Origin: DATBHZ01 sp036557185
GTDB lineage: Bacteria; Actinomycetota; Acidimicrobiia; IMCC26256; JAENVU01
Direction of reading: 5' to 3'
DNA: 15,008 nt
NCBI GenBank assembly: GCA_036557185.1
Contig: DATBHZ010000089.1
Coordinates: forward strand, 1 to 15,008
The notes under the pieces are model-generated. The model searched no databases, had not been told where the DNA came from, and saw nothing but the letters and a program-made list of their open reading frames with translations. The position numbers and the translations under genes are program-made. Shown here in pieces: positions 1 through 7,808 of the stretch; position 1 is the first letter of the stretch; every line of letters starts with the position of its first letter.

Positions 1-12
1 GCACCACGCAGC

Positions 13-336
13 TCATTTGCCGGGCGAGCCACCTGCGACCTGGTACGACCACAGCTCGGACGACACGGAGACCGGTCCCCCGTGGGGCGCCGGCCGGTCG
101 GCACCCGCATGACCGTGCTGGAACGCCGGAGAGCTCACCCAGGCCTGAAAGGCCTCCTCGTCCCGCCAGCGCGTGACGACCAGCCACTGCAGACGACCGT
201 CCGTCGGCTGGAGGAGCTCGAAGCCCTCGAACCCGTCCTGACCGTCGACCGCCCCGGCACGTGCAGCGAAACGGCGGGCCAGCTCGTCGCCGCTGTCCTC
301 CGGGACGGTGATGGCATTGATCTTGATCAGCGTCAT
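13..336 (-). CDS. mhuD: MhuD-like ABM-fold haem-degrading monooxygenase
   Basis: This 107-residue protein has the antibiotic-biosynthesis-monooxygenase (ABM) fold pattern and closely resembles mycobacterial MhuD (Rv3592), a cytosolic enzyme that opens haem and releases iron without releasing CO. What is seen: the N-terminal strand KINAITVP with Asn7, GFEGFELLQP near residues 36-44, TRW near 55-57, and EAFQAW at 61-66 with Trp66. His74 and His76 lie in the HGHAG segment, where MhuD places its proximal haem ligand His75. Asn7 and Trp66 match, from memory, the MhuD residues important for haem ruffling and catalysis. Length agrees with the family (about 105 residues). The ATG start has no obvious Shine-Dalgarno sequence. 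It lies 66 bases downstream of the fused transporter gene, so it could be the last operon gene or have its own promoter. Another ABM-fold function is possible if haem is not bound. Confidence 0.85.
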   Translation of the reverse strand: MTLIKINAITVPEDSGDELARRFAARAGAVDGQDGFEGFELLQPTDGRLQWLVVTRWRDEEAFQAWVSSPAFQHGHAGADRPAPHGGPVSVSSELWSYQVAGGSPGK

Positions 337-341
337 GACGC
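330..341. repeat. 12-bp palindrome spanning the mhuD-like start codon
   Basis: GCGTCATGACGC is a perfect inverted repeat centred on the start codon (334-336) of the mhuD-like gene. It could be a protein-binding site or chance. It sits 5 bases from a second perfect palindrome at 347-360. Confidence 0.45.
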
Positions 342-346
342 GATAT

Positions 347-360
347 GAGCAGATCTGCTC
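347..360. promoter_or_regulatory. 14-bp perfect palindrome upstream of mhuD-like gene, candidate operator
   Basis: GAGCAGATCTGCTC is a perfect 14-base inverted repeat whose near edge is 10 bases upstream of the mhuD-like ATG, in the 66-base gap after the transporter gene. Position and symmetry suit a dimeric repressor site near a promoter. No well-formed -10 box is visible beside it, and it does not resemble the IdeR box I know (TTAGGTTAGSCTAACCTAA). It could also fold as a small RNA hairpin between the two genes. The function is inferred. Confidence 0.4.
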
Positions 361-402
361 GCGGCCGGCACATCGGGCAGCAACGCGCCCGTGGACTCGC
401 CG

Positions 403-3315
403 CTAGGTGGGAAGTGGGGTCGGCTCGCCCTGCCCGGCGTCGGGGTCGACCGGCACGGCGCCCGCGTTGCTCCGGCTGATCGCCCGTGCGTCGGTGCCGA
501 GGTACGACGCGATCACGATCGGATCGTTGCGCACCGCATCGGGGATGCCTTCGGCGATGATCGACCCTGCCTCCATGCAGTAGATGCGGTCCGAGATCGC
601 CATGATGAGCGGGAGGTCGTGCTCCACCACGATGAGTGTCGCGTCGAGCTCCTGCTGCACCCGCTTGATCAGCGGGCCGAACGCCTCCGCCTCGCGCTGG
701 GCCACGCCCGCGGTGGGCTCGTCGAGGCACAGCACCTTCGGCGCGACAGCGAGCACGGCCGCGAGCTCGACGATGCGCCGCGTCCCTGTCGAGAGCTCCG
801 CGATGAACCGGTCCGCGTACCGGCCGAGACCGAGGAAGTCGATCAGCTCGGAGGCTTCGGAGCGGCGCGCACGTTCGAGCCGCGTGGAGCTCGGAAGGTA
901 GAGCAGCGAGCCCCAGAACGAGGTTCGGTGCCGCGCCTCGAGCGCGAGCTGCACCGTCTCGCGGACGGTCAGCTCGGGGAACAGCGTCGCTGCCTGGAAC
1001 GTGCGCCCGAGGCCAATCGACGACCGCCTCTGCGCCGGGAGCTTCGAGACGTCCCTGCCGAGCAGCTCGATCCTGCCGCTGCTCGGCACGTATCCCCCGA
1101 TCGCGTTCAACAGCGTCGACTTGCCGGCACCGTTGGTGCCGATGAGCCCGATCACCTCGCCGGCCCGCGCGCTGAAGCTCACCGAATCGACGGCGAGGAG
1201 GCCCGAGAACCGCACGCTCAGCTCCTTCGTGGCGAGCACGCTGCCGTCGTCGTTCGTAGCGGTCGCCTGTCGCTTCGCCGCGCGCGTGAGCGATGCGGGC
1301 GGCGCGGTCACTGTCTTGGTCGGCTGCTCGGGCAACCGCTTCTCCAACCAGTTGAGGATCGAGCCTCGGCACCAGTAGCCGATCTGCGTGAACCCGCCGG
1401 GAATGTAGAGGAGGATGATGAGGAGACCGATGCTCGACGTGAAGAGTGGAACCGTCTGGTTGTTCGGCCAGAACGCGGGGAGGCCGACGACCCAGAGCGC
1501 GCCGGTCACCGCTCCGGCAAGGCTGCCCAGGCCACCGATCACCGCCATCGCGACGAGCGCGAGCGAGTCCTCGACGCGGAAGAACCGCTGCGTGAACGCG
1601 ATCGTCACCACGAGCCCGCCGAGTATGGAGCCCCCGAGCCCGGCGACGAACCCCGACACCGCGAACGCCGTGATCCTCGCTCGGCGTGGAGAGACGGTCA
1701 CTGCCTGGGCTGCCGGCTCGTTCTCGCGCACGCCGATGATCGTCCGCCCGATGCCCGTGCGTCTGAGGTGCCCGACGAGCAACAGGACGATCACCAGCAC
1801 AGCGAGCGTCAAGTAGTAGTACGCGCGGTTGAGGTGCGCGAGATCCACCGGCCCGAGGCTGCCGCGTGCGAGCTGCGCGGTGATGAGATCCTGCCCGCCC
1901 GTGAAGATCGGCCGGGAGTAGATGTAAGCCTCTGCCGCGATCGCGAACGCGAGCGTGCTCACGCCGAGCAGCAGGCCCTTCACACGGAGCGCGCCCGCGC
2001 CTACGGCGACCGCGACCACGCAGGCGACGAGCGCGCCCAGCAGCAACGCGACGACGAACGGGACCTTCGGGAGCGACCCTTGGAGGATCCGGGTGGAATG
2101 GACGCCGATGTCGACCGACACCCCTCGGGCGAACGCCGCGGCGCTCAGCGCTCCGATCCCGGCGAACGCCATCTGGCCGAGTGAGAGCTGGCCGCTCCAG
2201 CCGGTCAGCACCGTGACCGACACCGCACACAGCGCGAACGCGAGCACGGTCGAGTACGTGAACTGGTGGAACGACTGGCGCACGATGAGCGGCAGCAAGA
2301 TCGCGACGACGAGCGCGAAGCCTGCGAGGAGCTGCGGCATGCGCCGCACCCACCAGATCTCGCGGAGTCGCTCCGGCACCGGTGGAACTCGCGGAGCGAA
2401 CGAGAAGCTCTCGGCGCCCGAATCGTCGGCGCGGCTCATCCGCGCCACGAGCACGAGGACGAGGATGAGCACGACGAACTGGACGAGGCCGACCGTGTCC
2501 GGGAAGTTGTAGACGAGGACCTGATAGAGGATCCCGACCGCGACGGCGCCGACCACAGCGCGCGGGAACGACCGCATGCCTCCGATCAGCGCCGCAGCGA
2601 GGCCGAGGAGGAGCGTCTCGGGCCCGATCGTGACGAGGTCCGACGATGCCTGCTCGGTCGCGTAGAGGATGATCGCGACCGCAGAAAGGAACCCGGCGAT
2701 GCTCCAGATCGCCGTCGAGATCATCTTCGGGTTCACACCCGTGAGCCGCGCCAAGTCCGCGTTCGTCGAGGTTGCACGCACCGAGACGCCGAACCGCGTG
2801 TGCCCGAGCAGCCACCACAATCCCGCGGCGATCACGGGCACCACGATGAGTGCGAGCACCTGGGAGCCCTCGATCGTGATGCTCCCGACGTGCCACTCGC
2901 TCGTGATCGGGCTGGGGAAGTTCGTCTGCAGCGCCCCGCTGCGGTACTGCGGCAGCGTGAGCGTGACGGCGCGGGCCAGCTCCGCCACCCCGATGGTGGC
3001 GACGAGCACGATCACGCGCGGCGCCTTGAAGAGCCGCCGGATGACAGTGAGCTCGACTACCGCGCCGGCAGCTGTTCCTGCACCGACTGCGAGGAACAAC
3101 GAGGGCCAGTACGGCCATCCCGCTTTGCCCGCCATGATGCCGAGCAGCGCCGCGGCCGGAACTCCGAGATCGGCCACCGCGAAGTTGATGACACGGCTCG
3201 ACCGGTACACGAGGACGATGCCCATCGCGAGCAGCGACACGATCAGTCCCCGCACCAGCCCGATGAACAGCAGGTTCCCCGTCCAGATGTGGGGCTGGAG
3301 GAGGGACGCGAGCAT
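403..3315 (-). CDS. Fused LivH-LivM-LivG: branched-chain amino-acid-type ABC importer permease-permease-ATPase
   Basis: This 970-residue protein fuses three normally separate subunits of a HAAT-family importer. Residues 1-292 are a LivH-type permease, with the hallmark YRSSRVINFAVADLG at 37-51 and a cytoplasmic coupling loop near 191-212. Residues 328-640 are a LivM-type permease, with TGWSGQLSLGQMAFAGIGAL at 371-390 and a coupling loop near 541-565. Residues 692-940 are a LivG-type ATPase: Walker A GTNGAGKS at 726-733, Q-loop Gln774, Walker B VLCLDEPTAG at 861-870 with Glu866, and H-loop His899. The ABC signature is LSTGTRR at 841-847 rather than LSGGQ. The ATG overlaps the upstream TGA by one base (TGATG), so it is probably translationally coupled to the MFS-LivF gene. 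A disordered Asp/Pro-rich tail ends the protein. It sits in the inner membrane as both membrane subunits plus one of the two ATPases. The substrate cannot be read from sequence. Confidence 0.93.
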   Translation of the reverse strand: MLASLLQPHIWTGNLLFIGLVRGLIVSLLAMGIVLVYRSSRVINFAVADLGVPAAALLGIMAGKAGWPYWPSLFLAVGAGTAAGAVVELTVIRRLFKAPRVIVLVATIGVAELARAVTLTLPQYRSGALQTNFPSPITSEWHVGSITIEGSQVLALIVVPVIAAGLWWLLGHTRFGVSVRATSTNADLARLTGVNPKMISTAIWSIAGFLSAVAIILYATEQASSDLVTIGPETLLLGLAAALIGGMRSFPRAVVGAVAVGILYQVLVYNFPDTVGLVQFVVLILVLVLVARMSRADDSGAESFSFAPRVPPVPERLREIWWVRRMPQLLAGFALVVAILLPLIVRQSFHQFTYSTVLAFALCAVSVTVLTGWSGQLSLGQMAFAGIGALSAAAFARGVSVDIGVHSTRILQGSLPKVPFVVALLLGALVACVVAVAVGAGALRVKGLLLGVSTLAFAIAAEAYIYSRPIFTGGQDLITAQLARGSLGPVDLAHLNRAYYYLTLAVLVIVLLLVGHLRRTGIGRTIIGVRENEPAAQAVTVSPRRARITAFAVSGFVAGLGGSILGGLVVTIAFTQRFFRVEDSLALVAMAVIGGLGSLAGAVTGALWVVGLPAFWPNNQTVPLFTSSIGLLIILLYIPGGFTQIGYWCRGSILNWLEKRLPEQPTKTVTAPPASLTRAAKRQATATNDDGSVLATKELSVRFSGLLAVDSVSFSARAGEVIGLIGTNGAGKSTLLNAIGGYVPSSGRIELLGRDVSKLPAQRRSSIGLGRTFQAATLFPELTVRETVQLALEARHRTSFWGSLLYLPSSTRLERARRSEASELIDFLGLGRYADRFIAELSTGTRRIVELAAVLAVAPKVLCLDEPTAGVAQREAEAFGPLIKRVQQELDATLIVVEHDLPLIMAISDRIYCMEAGSIIAEGIPDAVRNDPIVIASYLGTDARAISRSNAGAVPVDPDAGQGEPTPLPT

Positions 3316-5534
3316 CAGCCGCCCTCGGTCCCGAAGAACACCGCCCGGGCGAGGTCGTCGCGGTCGAGCAGATCCTGCGCGCGCCCCTCGAAGCGGACCT
3401 CTCCCTTCTCGAGGAAAATGGCGCGGTCACAGATCTCGAGCGCGATGTTGAGCGACTGCTCGACGATGACCATCGTCTGCCCGCGCTCCTTCAGCTCCTC
3501 GATGATCTCGAGCATGCGTTCGACGATGATCGGGGCCAGCCCCAGCGAGAGCTCGTCGATCAGCAGGATCTCGGGACGATGGATGAGCACGCGGGCGAGG
3601 GCGAGCATCTGCTGCTCACCGCCGGACAAGCTGCGCGCCTGCTGCTTCTCCTTGCCGCGGAGCTCCGGGAAGAGCTCGAGCACACCGTCGATGATCTCGT
3701 CGACATCGGCCTTGCCCCCCTCGTCCAGCCACGCGCTGACAGCGAGGTTCTGCCCGACGGTGAGGCTCGGGAAGACTCCGTGACCTCCCGGTAGCGAGAC
3801 GATGCCCAGCTTGACGCGCTGCTCGGGCGACACGTACGTGACGTTGCGACCTCCGAGGCGCACCACCCCGCGTTCCGGAACCTCGAGACCGTTGACGACA
3901 CGGAGGATGGTCGACTTCCCGGCGCCGTTCGTGCCGAGGAGCGCCACGCACTCGCCCCGCTTGATCTCGAAGTTGACGTCGAAGAGCACCTGCACGGTCC
4001 CGTACGAGAAGTCGATGTTGGCCACCTGTAGAACGGGTGTCTCCTGCTTGAGCTCCTTGCGCTTGTGCTCCTCCTCCTGCTCCTCGAGCAGCTCCTCGAC
4101 CACGAGCGAGAGGTCGTTGCGGATGAAGCGCGCACCGTTCATCAGCAGCAACCCGCCGATGATGCTCGTGGGGACACCGAGCGCGATCACGGTGCCGCGC
4201 ACACCGATCGCGTTCGTGAAGAAGCCTGAGATGATGCCTCCAGCGAACCCGCCGACGAAGAAGATGTACATGGTGGCCAGCGCGGTACCCATGCCTCGGA
4301 GGCGGTACGGGACGACGGCCTGCAGCACGGGCGCCGTCATCGCGAACGCCGACGTCGTGAGCACGGCTTGCGGGATGCCGAAGATCCAGAAGGCCGTCGA
4401 GCTCTGGACCGAGTACTGAAGCGGCGTGAACAGCGCGGACGGGAGGATGAGCGCGCCCACCATCGCGAGCGCCTTCGCGGGGTTGGACCGGTACGTCCGG
4501 TCGAAGTACCGGCCCACGAACGGAAGGAGCGGCAACGCCGCGATGCCCGACAGGCTCAGGACCAGGCCACGCGAGATCGCCGAGTGAATGTGGAGATTGT
4601 CGTTGAGGTAGAGCGAAGCCAGCTCGCCTTGGCTGAACAAGCCGAAGCCCAGGGCGCAGAACGCCACCAACACCGTCCGGATCGTCTTGATCTTCTTGAT
4701 CCGTGCGAACGCGGATTCCATCGAGATGGGCGCGGGGTTCTCGTCCTCGATGACCTCACCGAGCACGTCGTCCTTCTCGAACTGCCCGCGCGGTGGCTCC
4801 TTCATGGCGAACGCGCCGAGCGCAACGAGAAACACCGGGATGCCGAGGATGTACCAGGCCCACCGCCAACCTTCCGGGCCACCGGCCCACGTGGCGATCG
4901 CCGCCGTAAGCACCGGGCTGACCAGACCGATGCCGTGCGCGCCCATGTTCATGACCGCGGACATCCGCGCGCGGATGCCGATCGGATAGTTGTCGGCGAT
5001 CAGCGACTGGTGGACGGGAATGCTGTTGGACTTCGCGATCCCGGTCGCGAAGCGGGTCCAGAAGAGCATGAACGCGCTGACCGCGAGGCCAGAGCAGAAC
5101 ACGAAGAACGCGAAGAACATCGAGGCGATGCCGACAATCGGCACGCGCTTCATGCGGTCGGCGAGCCAGCCCATCGGGACAGCGCCAAGCACGAAGAAGG
5201 CCGACGATGCCGTACCGATGAACACGATCGTGCCGCTGCTGATGTGGAAGGTGTCGCGGATGTTCGGTCCGAGCACCTGGATCGCCGCGCCCTCGAGCTC
5301 GTCGAACGCGAGCAGCAGGGACAGGATGATGAACATCAGCTTCCCGCCGCGGGCGAACGCCTCGCGGAAGGAGACCGGCTCCGAATTGACCCCCGGGAGC
5401 AGGTCGTCCGGGAAGATCACCTGCTCCTTGGCGCGCTCCTGTGCCTCTTGGCGCGCCGCTTCCTCGTCGAGGACCGCAGCGGTGAGCGACGCGACATCAC
5501 CCTGCGCGACTGGGTGCTCGCCCGTCTCCGTCAC
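3315..5534 (-). CDS. MFS transporter domain fused to LivF-type ABC ATPase
   Basis: This 739-residue protein has two domains not usually joined. After a charged cytoplasmic N-terminus (1-65), residues 66-472 form a major-facilitator domain of hydrophobic helices. It has a motif-A-like loop GWLADRMKR at 122-130 after the second or third helix, and a long central loop at 245-285. A very acidic, probably helical linker follows (478-498). Residues 501-736 are a LivF-type ATPase: Walker A GTNGAGKST at 534-542, signature LSGGEQQ at 636-642 and Walker B ILLIDELSLGLAP at 656-668 with Glu661. The H-loop position is Gln (VEQ, 691-693), and LPGGHGVFPSLTV replaces the Q-loop; both are LivF-like features. 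The start is GTG, 24 bases after the substrate-binding gene. It presumably pairs with the LivG domain of the next gene to power import. The MFS domain might gate, modulate or transport independently; that is unknown. Confidence 0.92.
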   Translation of the reverse strand: MTETGEHPVAQGDVASLTAAVLDEEAARQEAQERAKEQVIFPDDLLPGVNSEPVSFREAFARGGKLMFIILSLLLAFDELEGAAIQVLGPNIRDTFHISSGTIVFIGTASSAFFVLGAVPMGWLADRMKRVPIVGIASMFFAFFVFCSGLAVSAFMLFWTRFATGIAKSNSIPVHQSLIADNYPIGIRARMSAVMNMGAHGIGLVSPVLTAAIATWAGGPEGWRWAWYILGIPVFLVALGAFAMKEPPRGQFEKDDVLGEVIEDENPAPISMESAFARIKKIKTIRTVLVAFCALGFGLFSQGELASLYLNDNLHIHSAISRGLVLSLSGIAALPLLPFVGRYFDRTYRSNPAKALAMVGALILPSALFTPLQYSVQSSTAFWIFGIPQAVLTTSAFAMTAPVLQAVVPYRLRGMGTALATMYIFFVGGFAGGIISGFFTNAIGVRGTVIALGVPTSIIGGLLLMNGARFIRNDLSLVVEELLEEQEEEHKRKELKQETPVLQVANIDFSYGTVQVLFDVNFEIKRGECVALLGTNGAGKSTILRVVNGLEVPERGVVRLGGRNVTYVSPEQRVKLGIVSLPGGHGVFPSLTVGQNLAVSAWLDEGGKADVDEIIDGVLELFPELRGKEKQQARSLSGGEQQMLALARVLIHRPEILLIDELSLGLAPIIVERMLEIIEELKERGQTMVIVEQSLNIALEICDRAIFLEKGEVRFEGRAQDLLDRDDLARAVFFGTEGG

Positions 5535-5558
5535 GTCACCGCCGCCCCCAACGCCGGG

Positions 5559-6950
5559 TCACTGCCCGGCGACGTTCTTGATCGGCGTGAGCGCCTTCCA
5601 GTCGCCGCCGCCCGGGAGGGACGAGTCGAACTGCTCGAGCCTCTGGCTGTCGTCCACGTCGTACTTCCCCTGATTGATCGACGCGTACTGCCCGCCACCG
5701 CGGTTGGCGATCTCGCCGAAGCTGTTCACCGTCTTGACCCAGTTCGCGACGGTGACGTCCTTGCCGATGCGCGCCACGATGTCGTGGAACATGGAGACCA
5801 TCTGGCACGTGTCGTTGATCGACTCGTAGACGGCGAGCGTCTTGCCGCCGGAAGCCTTCGGGTCGGCAGCCGGACCGTCCGGCGCGGCCTTGCCGGTCTC
5901 CTTCTTGTAGATGTTCTTGCAGTACTGCCAGTTCGGGCCGCTCAAGTACTCCTGCGTCGTCGGGCCTCCGGCGGCGAGCAGACCCTCGTACGGGTTGGGC
6001 TTGAGGCCCGCCCTCGTCTCCTCCTGCCCAGCGCTGCGCTCGTCCGTGTTGTCGGAGATCAGGGTGACCTTTGGCATCTCCTTGCGGATCTTCTCCACGA
6101 ACGCCTTCGACGAGACCTCGTCGCCAGAGAGGAAGATCGCGTTGACGTGCTCGCTCTTCCAACGCTCGATGAAGCTGTCGAGCTGCGCTTGCGCTGCAGT
6201 CGTGTCGGTGCCGGTGATCGAGAGCACTGCGGTCGAGCCGAGAGGGACCTTGTCCTTCTTGAGCTGCGGCACGATCGTGCCGTTGACGGTGGATGCCTCC
6301 TGGTCACCACCGAGCACGGCCACCTTCTTGTCCTTGAGCCGGCCTGTCTGCTTCAGGAGCTGCAAGACGATCCGTGCCGCGCGCTCGTTCGTGACGCCCG
6401 GGTAGACGATCATGCCGTGCGGGGACTTGTCGATGATCGCCTTGGTGAGCTCGAACGCGATCAGGGGCGTGTTGTGTTGCTTCGCGATGCATCCCTGCGC
6501 GTCGCCGGCGAGGTCGTAGAAGGAGCCGATGACAGCGAAGACCTTGTCGTCCTCGGTGAGCTGGGTGCAGGCGGCGAGGGGGCCGTCGCTCGAGACGGGG
6601 CAGAACGAGTTGTAGACAGGGACCACCTTGCGTCCGTTGATCCCTCCCTGCTTGTTGATGTTGTCGATGAACGCGTTGTAGACGCGGTCCTCGTGCTCGC
6701 GGATGGTGTCGACGAACTGCTTCACGCAGTTGTAGTCGATCAGCGTGACGCCGACTTTGATGCTCGTCGGCGTGACACCTGGCGTTGTCGTGGATCCACT
6801 CGCACCGGTCGACGACGACGTCGTGGTGGAGCTCGAGCTCTTCCCGGAGCTTCCGCCGCATGCTGCGAGGACGACCGCGATCGCCGCTCCCGCTGCGACC
6901 ATCGAGACCAATCGCCGCCGTACCACCGACCGACCCTGTCCAAGCATCAC
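5559..6950 (-). CDS. Lipoprotein substrate-binding protein of HAAT/Liv-type ABC importer
   Basis: This 463-residue extracytoplasmic solute receptor has a type I periplasmic-binding-protein fold (Peripla_BP_6 / LivJ-like). An N-terminal Arg-rich and hydrophobic signal peptide ends in a lipobox, LAAC, with Cys31 as the lipidated residue. A Ser/Thr/Gly-rich flexible spacer runs from about 34 to 58. The globular part starts at SIKVGVTLIDYNC (63-75) and includes NKQGGINGRKVVPVY, FAVIGSFYD and VYPGVTNERAAR, all typical of the family. Six cysteines outside the lipobox could form disulphides outside the membrane. The start is GTG at 6950 (ATG at 6947 is the alternative), with GGGGG a few bases upstream. 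It is first in the operon with the two fused membrane proteins and would deliver ligand to them. Ligand identity (amino acid, amide, urea or other small polar compound) cannot be inferred. Confidence 0.92.
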   Translation of the reverse strand: MMLGQGRSVVRRRLVSMVAAGAAIAVVLAACGGSSGKSSSSTTTSSSTGASGSTTTPGVTPTSIKVGVTLIDYNCVKQFVDTIREHEDRVYNAFIDNINKQGGINGRKVVPVYNSFCPVSSDGPLAACTQLTEDDKVFAVIGSFYDLAGDAQGCIAKQHNTPLIAFELTKAIIDKSPHGMIVYPGVTNERAARIVLQLLKQTGRLKDKKVAVLGGDQEASTVNGTIVPQLKKDKVPLGSTAVLSITGTDTTAAQAQLDSFIERWKSEHVNAIFLSGDEVSSKAFVEKIRKEMPKVTLISDNTDERSAGQEETRAGLKPNPYEGLLAAGGPTTQEYLSGPNWQYCKNIYKKETGKAAPDGPAADPKASGGKTLAVYESINDTCQMVSMFHDIVARIGKDVTVANWVKTVNSFGEIANRGGGQYASINQGKYDVDDSQRLEQFDSSLPGGGDWKALTPIKNVAGQ

Positions 6951-6980
6951 CGCACCCCCGCAGTCAAGGAACGGGACAGG

Positions 6981-6986
6981 ACACTA
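6981..6986 (-). promoter_or_regulatory. Candidate -10 box for the transporter operon
   Basis: TAGTGT on the minus strand fits the actinobacterial TAnnnT -10 pattern. It would start transcription about 24 bases before the GTG of the substrate-binding gene, in the 87-base gap after rlmB. No convincing -35 hexamer is present. Confidence 0.35.
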
Positions 6987-7037
6987 GATCCGAACGGCGA
7001 TCCCAGGCGTTCGCCTCAGAAGGGTCGCGTGCCCAGC

Positions 7038-7808
7038 TCAGCGCTGACGGCTTGCCCGGCGCTGCGCGACCGCATGGCAGGCAACGGCAGCGGCGGTCGC
7101 CACGTTCAAGCTCTCGATGCGGCCGTGGAGCGCGATGGATGCGAGCACGTCGCACCGCTCTCGGGTCAGGCGCGTCAGGCCTCCGCCCTCGGCACCGAGC
7201 ACGACGGCAACCGGGCCCTCGACGACGCCGAGGTCGAAGATGCTGCTCGGTGCGCCGGCTTCGAGCCCGACCGACCACACCTCCGCGCGCCGAAGCTGCT
7301 CGAGTGCAGACGGAACACCCGCCACCGTCGCGATCGGGAGATACTCCACCGCTCCCGCGGCGGCCTTCACCGCGGCAGGCGACAGGCGGGCGGAGCGATG
7401 ACGCGGGAGCACGATCCCGGTCGCACCCGCGGTCTCCGCGCTGCGCAGCACCGCGCCGAGGTTGCCCGGGTCGGTGACCCCGTCGAGCACGATGAGGAAG
7501 GCCGCGGGATCGTGCGTGAGAGCGTCGAGCGATACAACTTCGACTGGAGGAGCGACGGCGAGGACGCCCTGCGGCGCCTCTGATTTGGCACGAGCGCGCA
7601 GCGCCTCGTGATCGACCTCGCGCACGGGCACGCGCGCATCCGCCGCGAGCCGCCGGATCTCGTCGAGCACACGGGACCCGCGCGTCTCGCTGATCCAGAC
7701 CTCGCGCACCCGTCTCCGGCCGGCGCGCAGCAGCTCGCGGACCGCGTTGCGGCCTTCCACCTGGTCACCGCCGATGCTCCGCTCGTCGCCGGCGCCACGC
7801 CGCGGCAT
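7038..7808 (-). CDS. rlmB: SpoU/TrmH-family rRNA 2'-O-methyltransferase, RlmB-like
   Basis: This 256-residue SAM-dependent methyltransferase of the SPOUT (trefoil-knot) class probably 2'-O-methylates a guanosine in 23S rRNA (RlmB, G2251 in E. coli). An N-terminal substrate-binding domain opens with VEGRNAVRELL (17-27). The three SpoU motifs are seen: motif 1 DPGNLGAVLRSAETAG at 113-128 (Asn116, Arg122), motif 2 VLGAEGGGL at 203-211 (Glu207), and motif 3 SLNVATAAAV at 233-242 (Asn235). The reading frame is open far upstream within cysS, but ATG 7808 gives the family-typical start and overlaps the cysS stop as TGATG, implying coupled translation. It is last in the carD-ispDF-cysS operon; M. tuberculosis (Rv3579c) and B. 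subtilis (yacO/rlmB) have a homologue in the same relative place. The exact target nucleotide is inferred from family. Confidence 0.93.
   Translation of the reverse strand: MPRRGAGDERSIGGDQVEGRNAVRELLRAGRRRVREVWISETRGSRVLDEIRRLAADARVPVREVDHEALRARAKSEAPQGVLAVAPPVEVVSLDALTHDPAAFLIVLDGVTDPGNLGAVLRSAETAGATGIVLPRHRSARLSPAAVKAAAGAVEYLPIATVAGVPSALEQLRRAEVWSVGLEAGAPSSIFDLGVVEGPVAVVLGAEGGGLTRLTRERCDVLASIALHGRIESLNVATAAAVACHAVAQRRASRQR

Noticed and set aside
391..2184. Plus-strand open frame of 597 codons antisense to the LivHMG fusion
   Set aside because: Same compositional artefact; no domain or motif is recognisable. The frame at 2266-3783 is rejected for the same reason.
7005..7016. AGGCG/CGCCT inverted repeat as an rlmB terminator
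   Set aside because: Only a four-pair stem is possible with a realistic loop, and no U-run follows; too weak to call.
4368..7583. Uninterrupted plus-strand open frame of 1071 codons, antisense to the MFS-LivF, receptor and rlmB genes
   Set aside because: The translation is Arg/Asp/Glu/His-rich low-complexity sequence typical of the antisense of GC-biased codons. The minus-strand proteins in the same place have clear family motifs.
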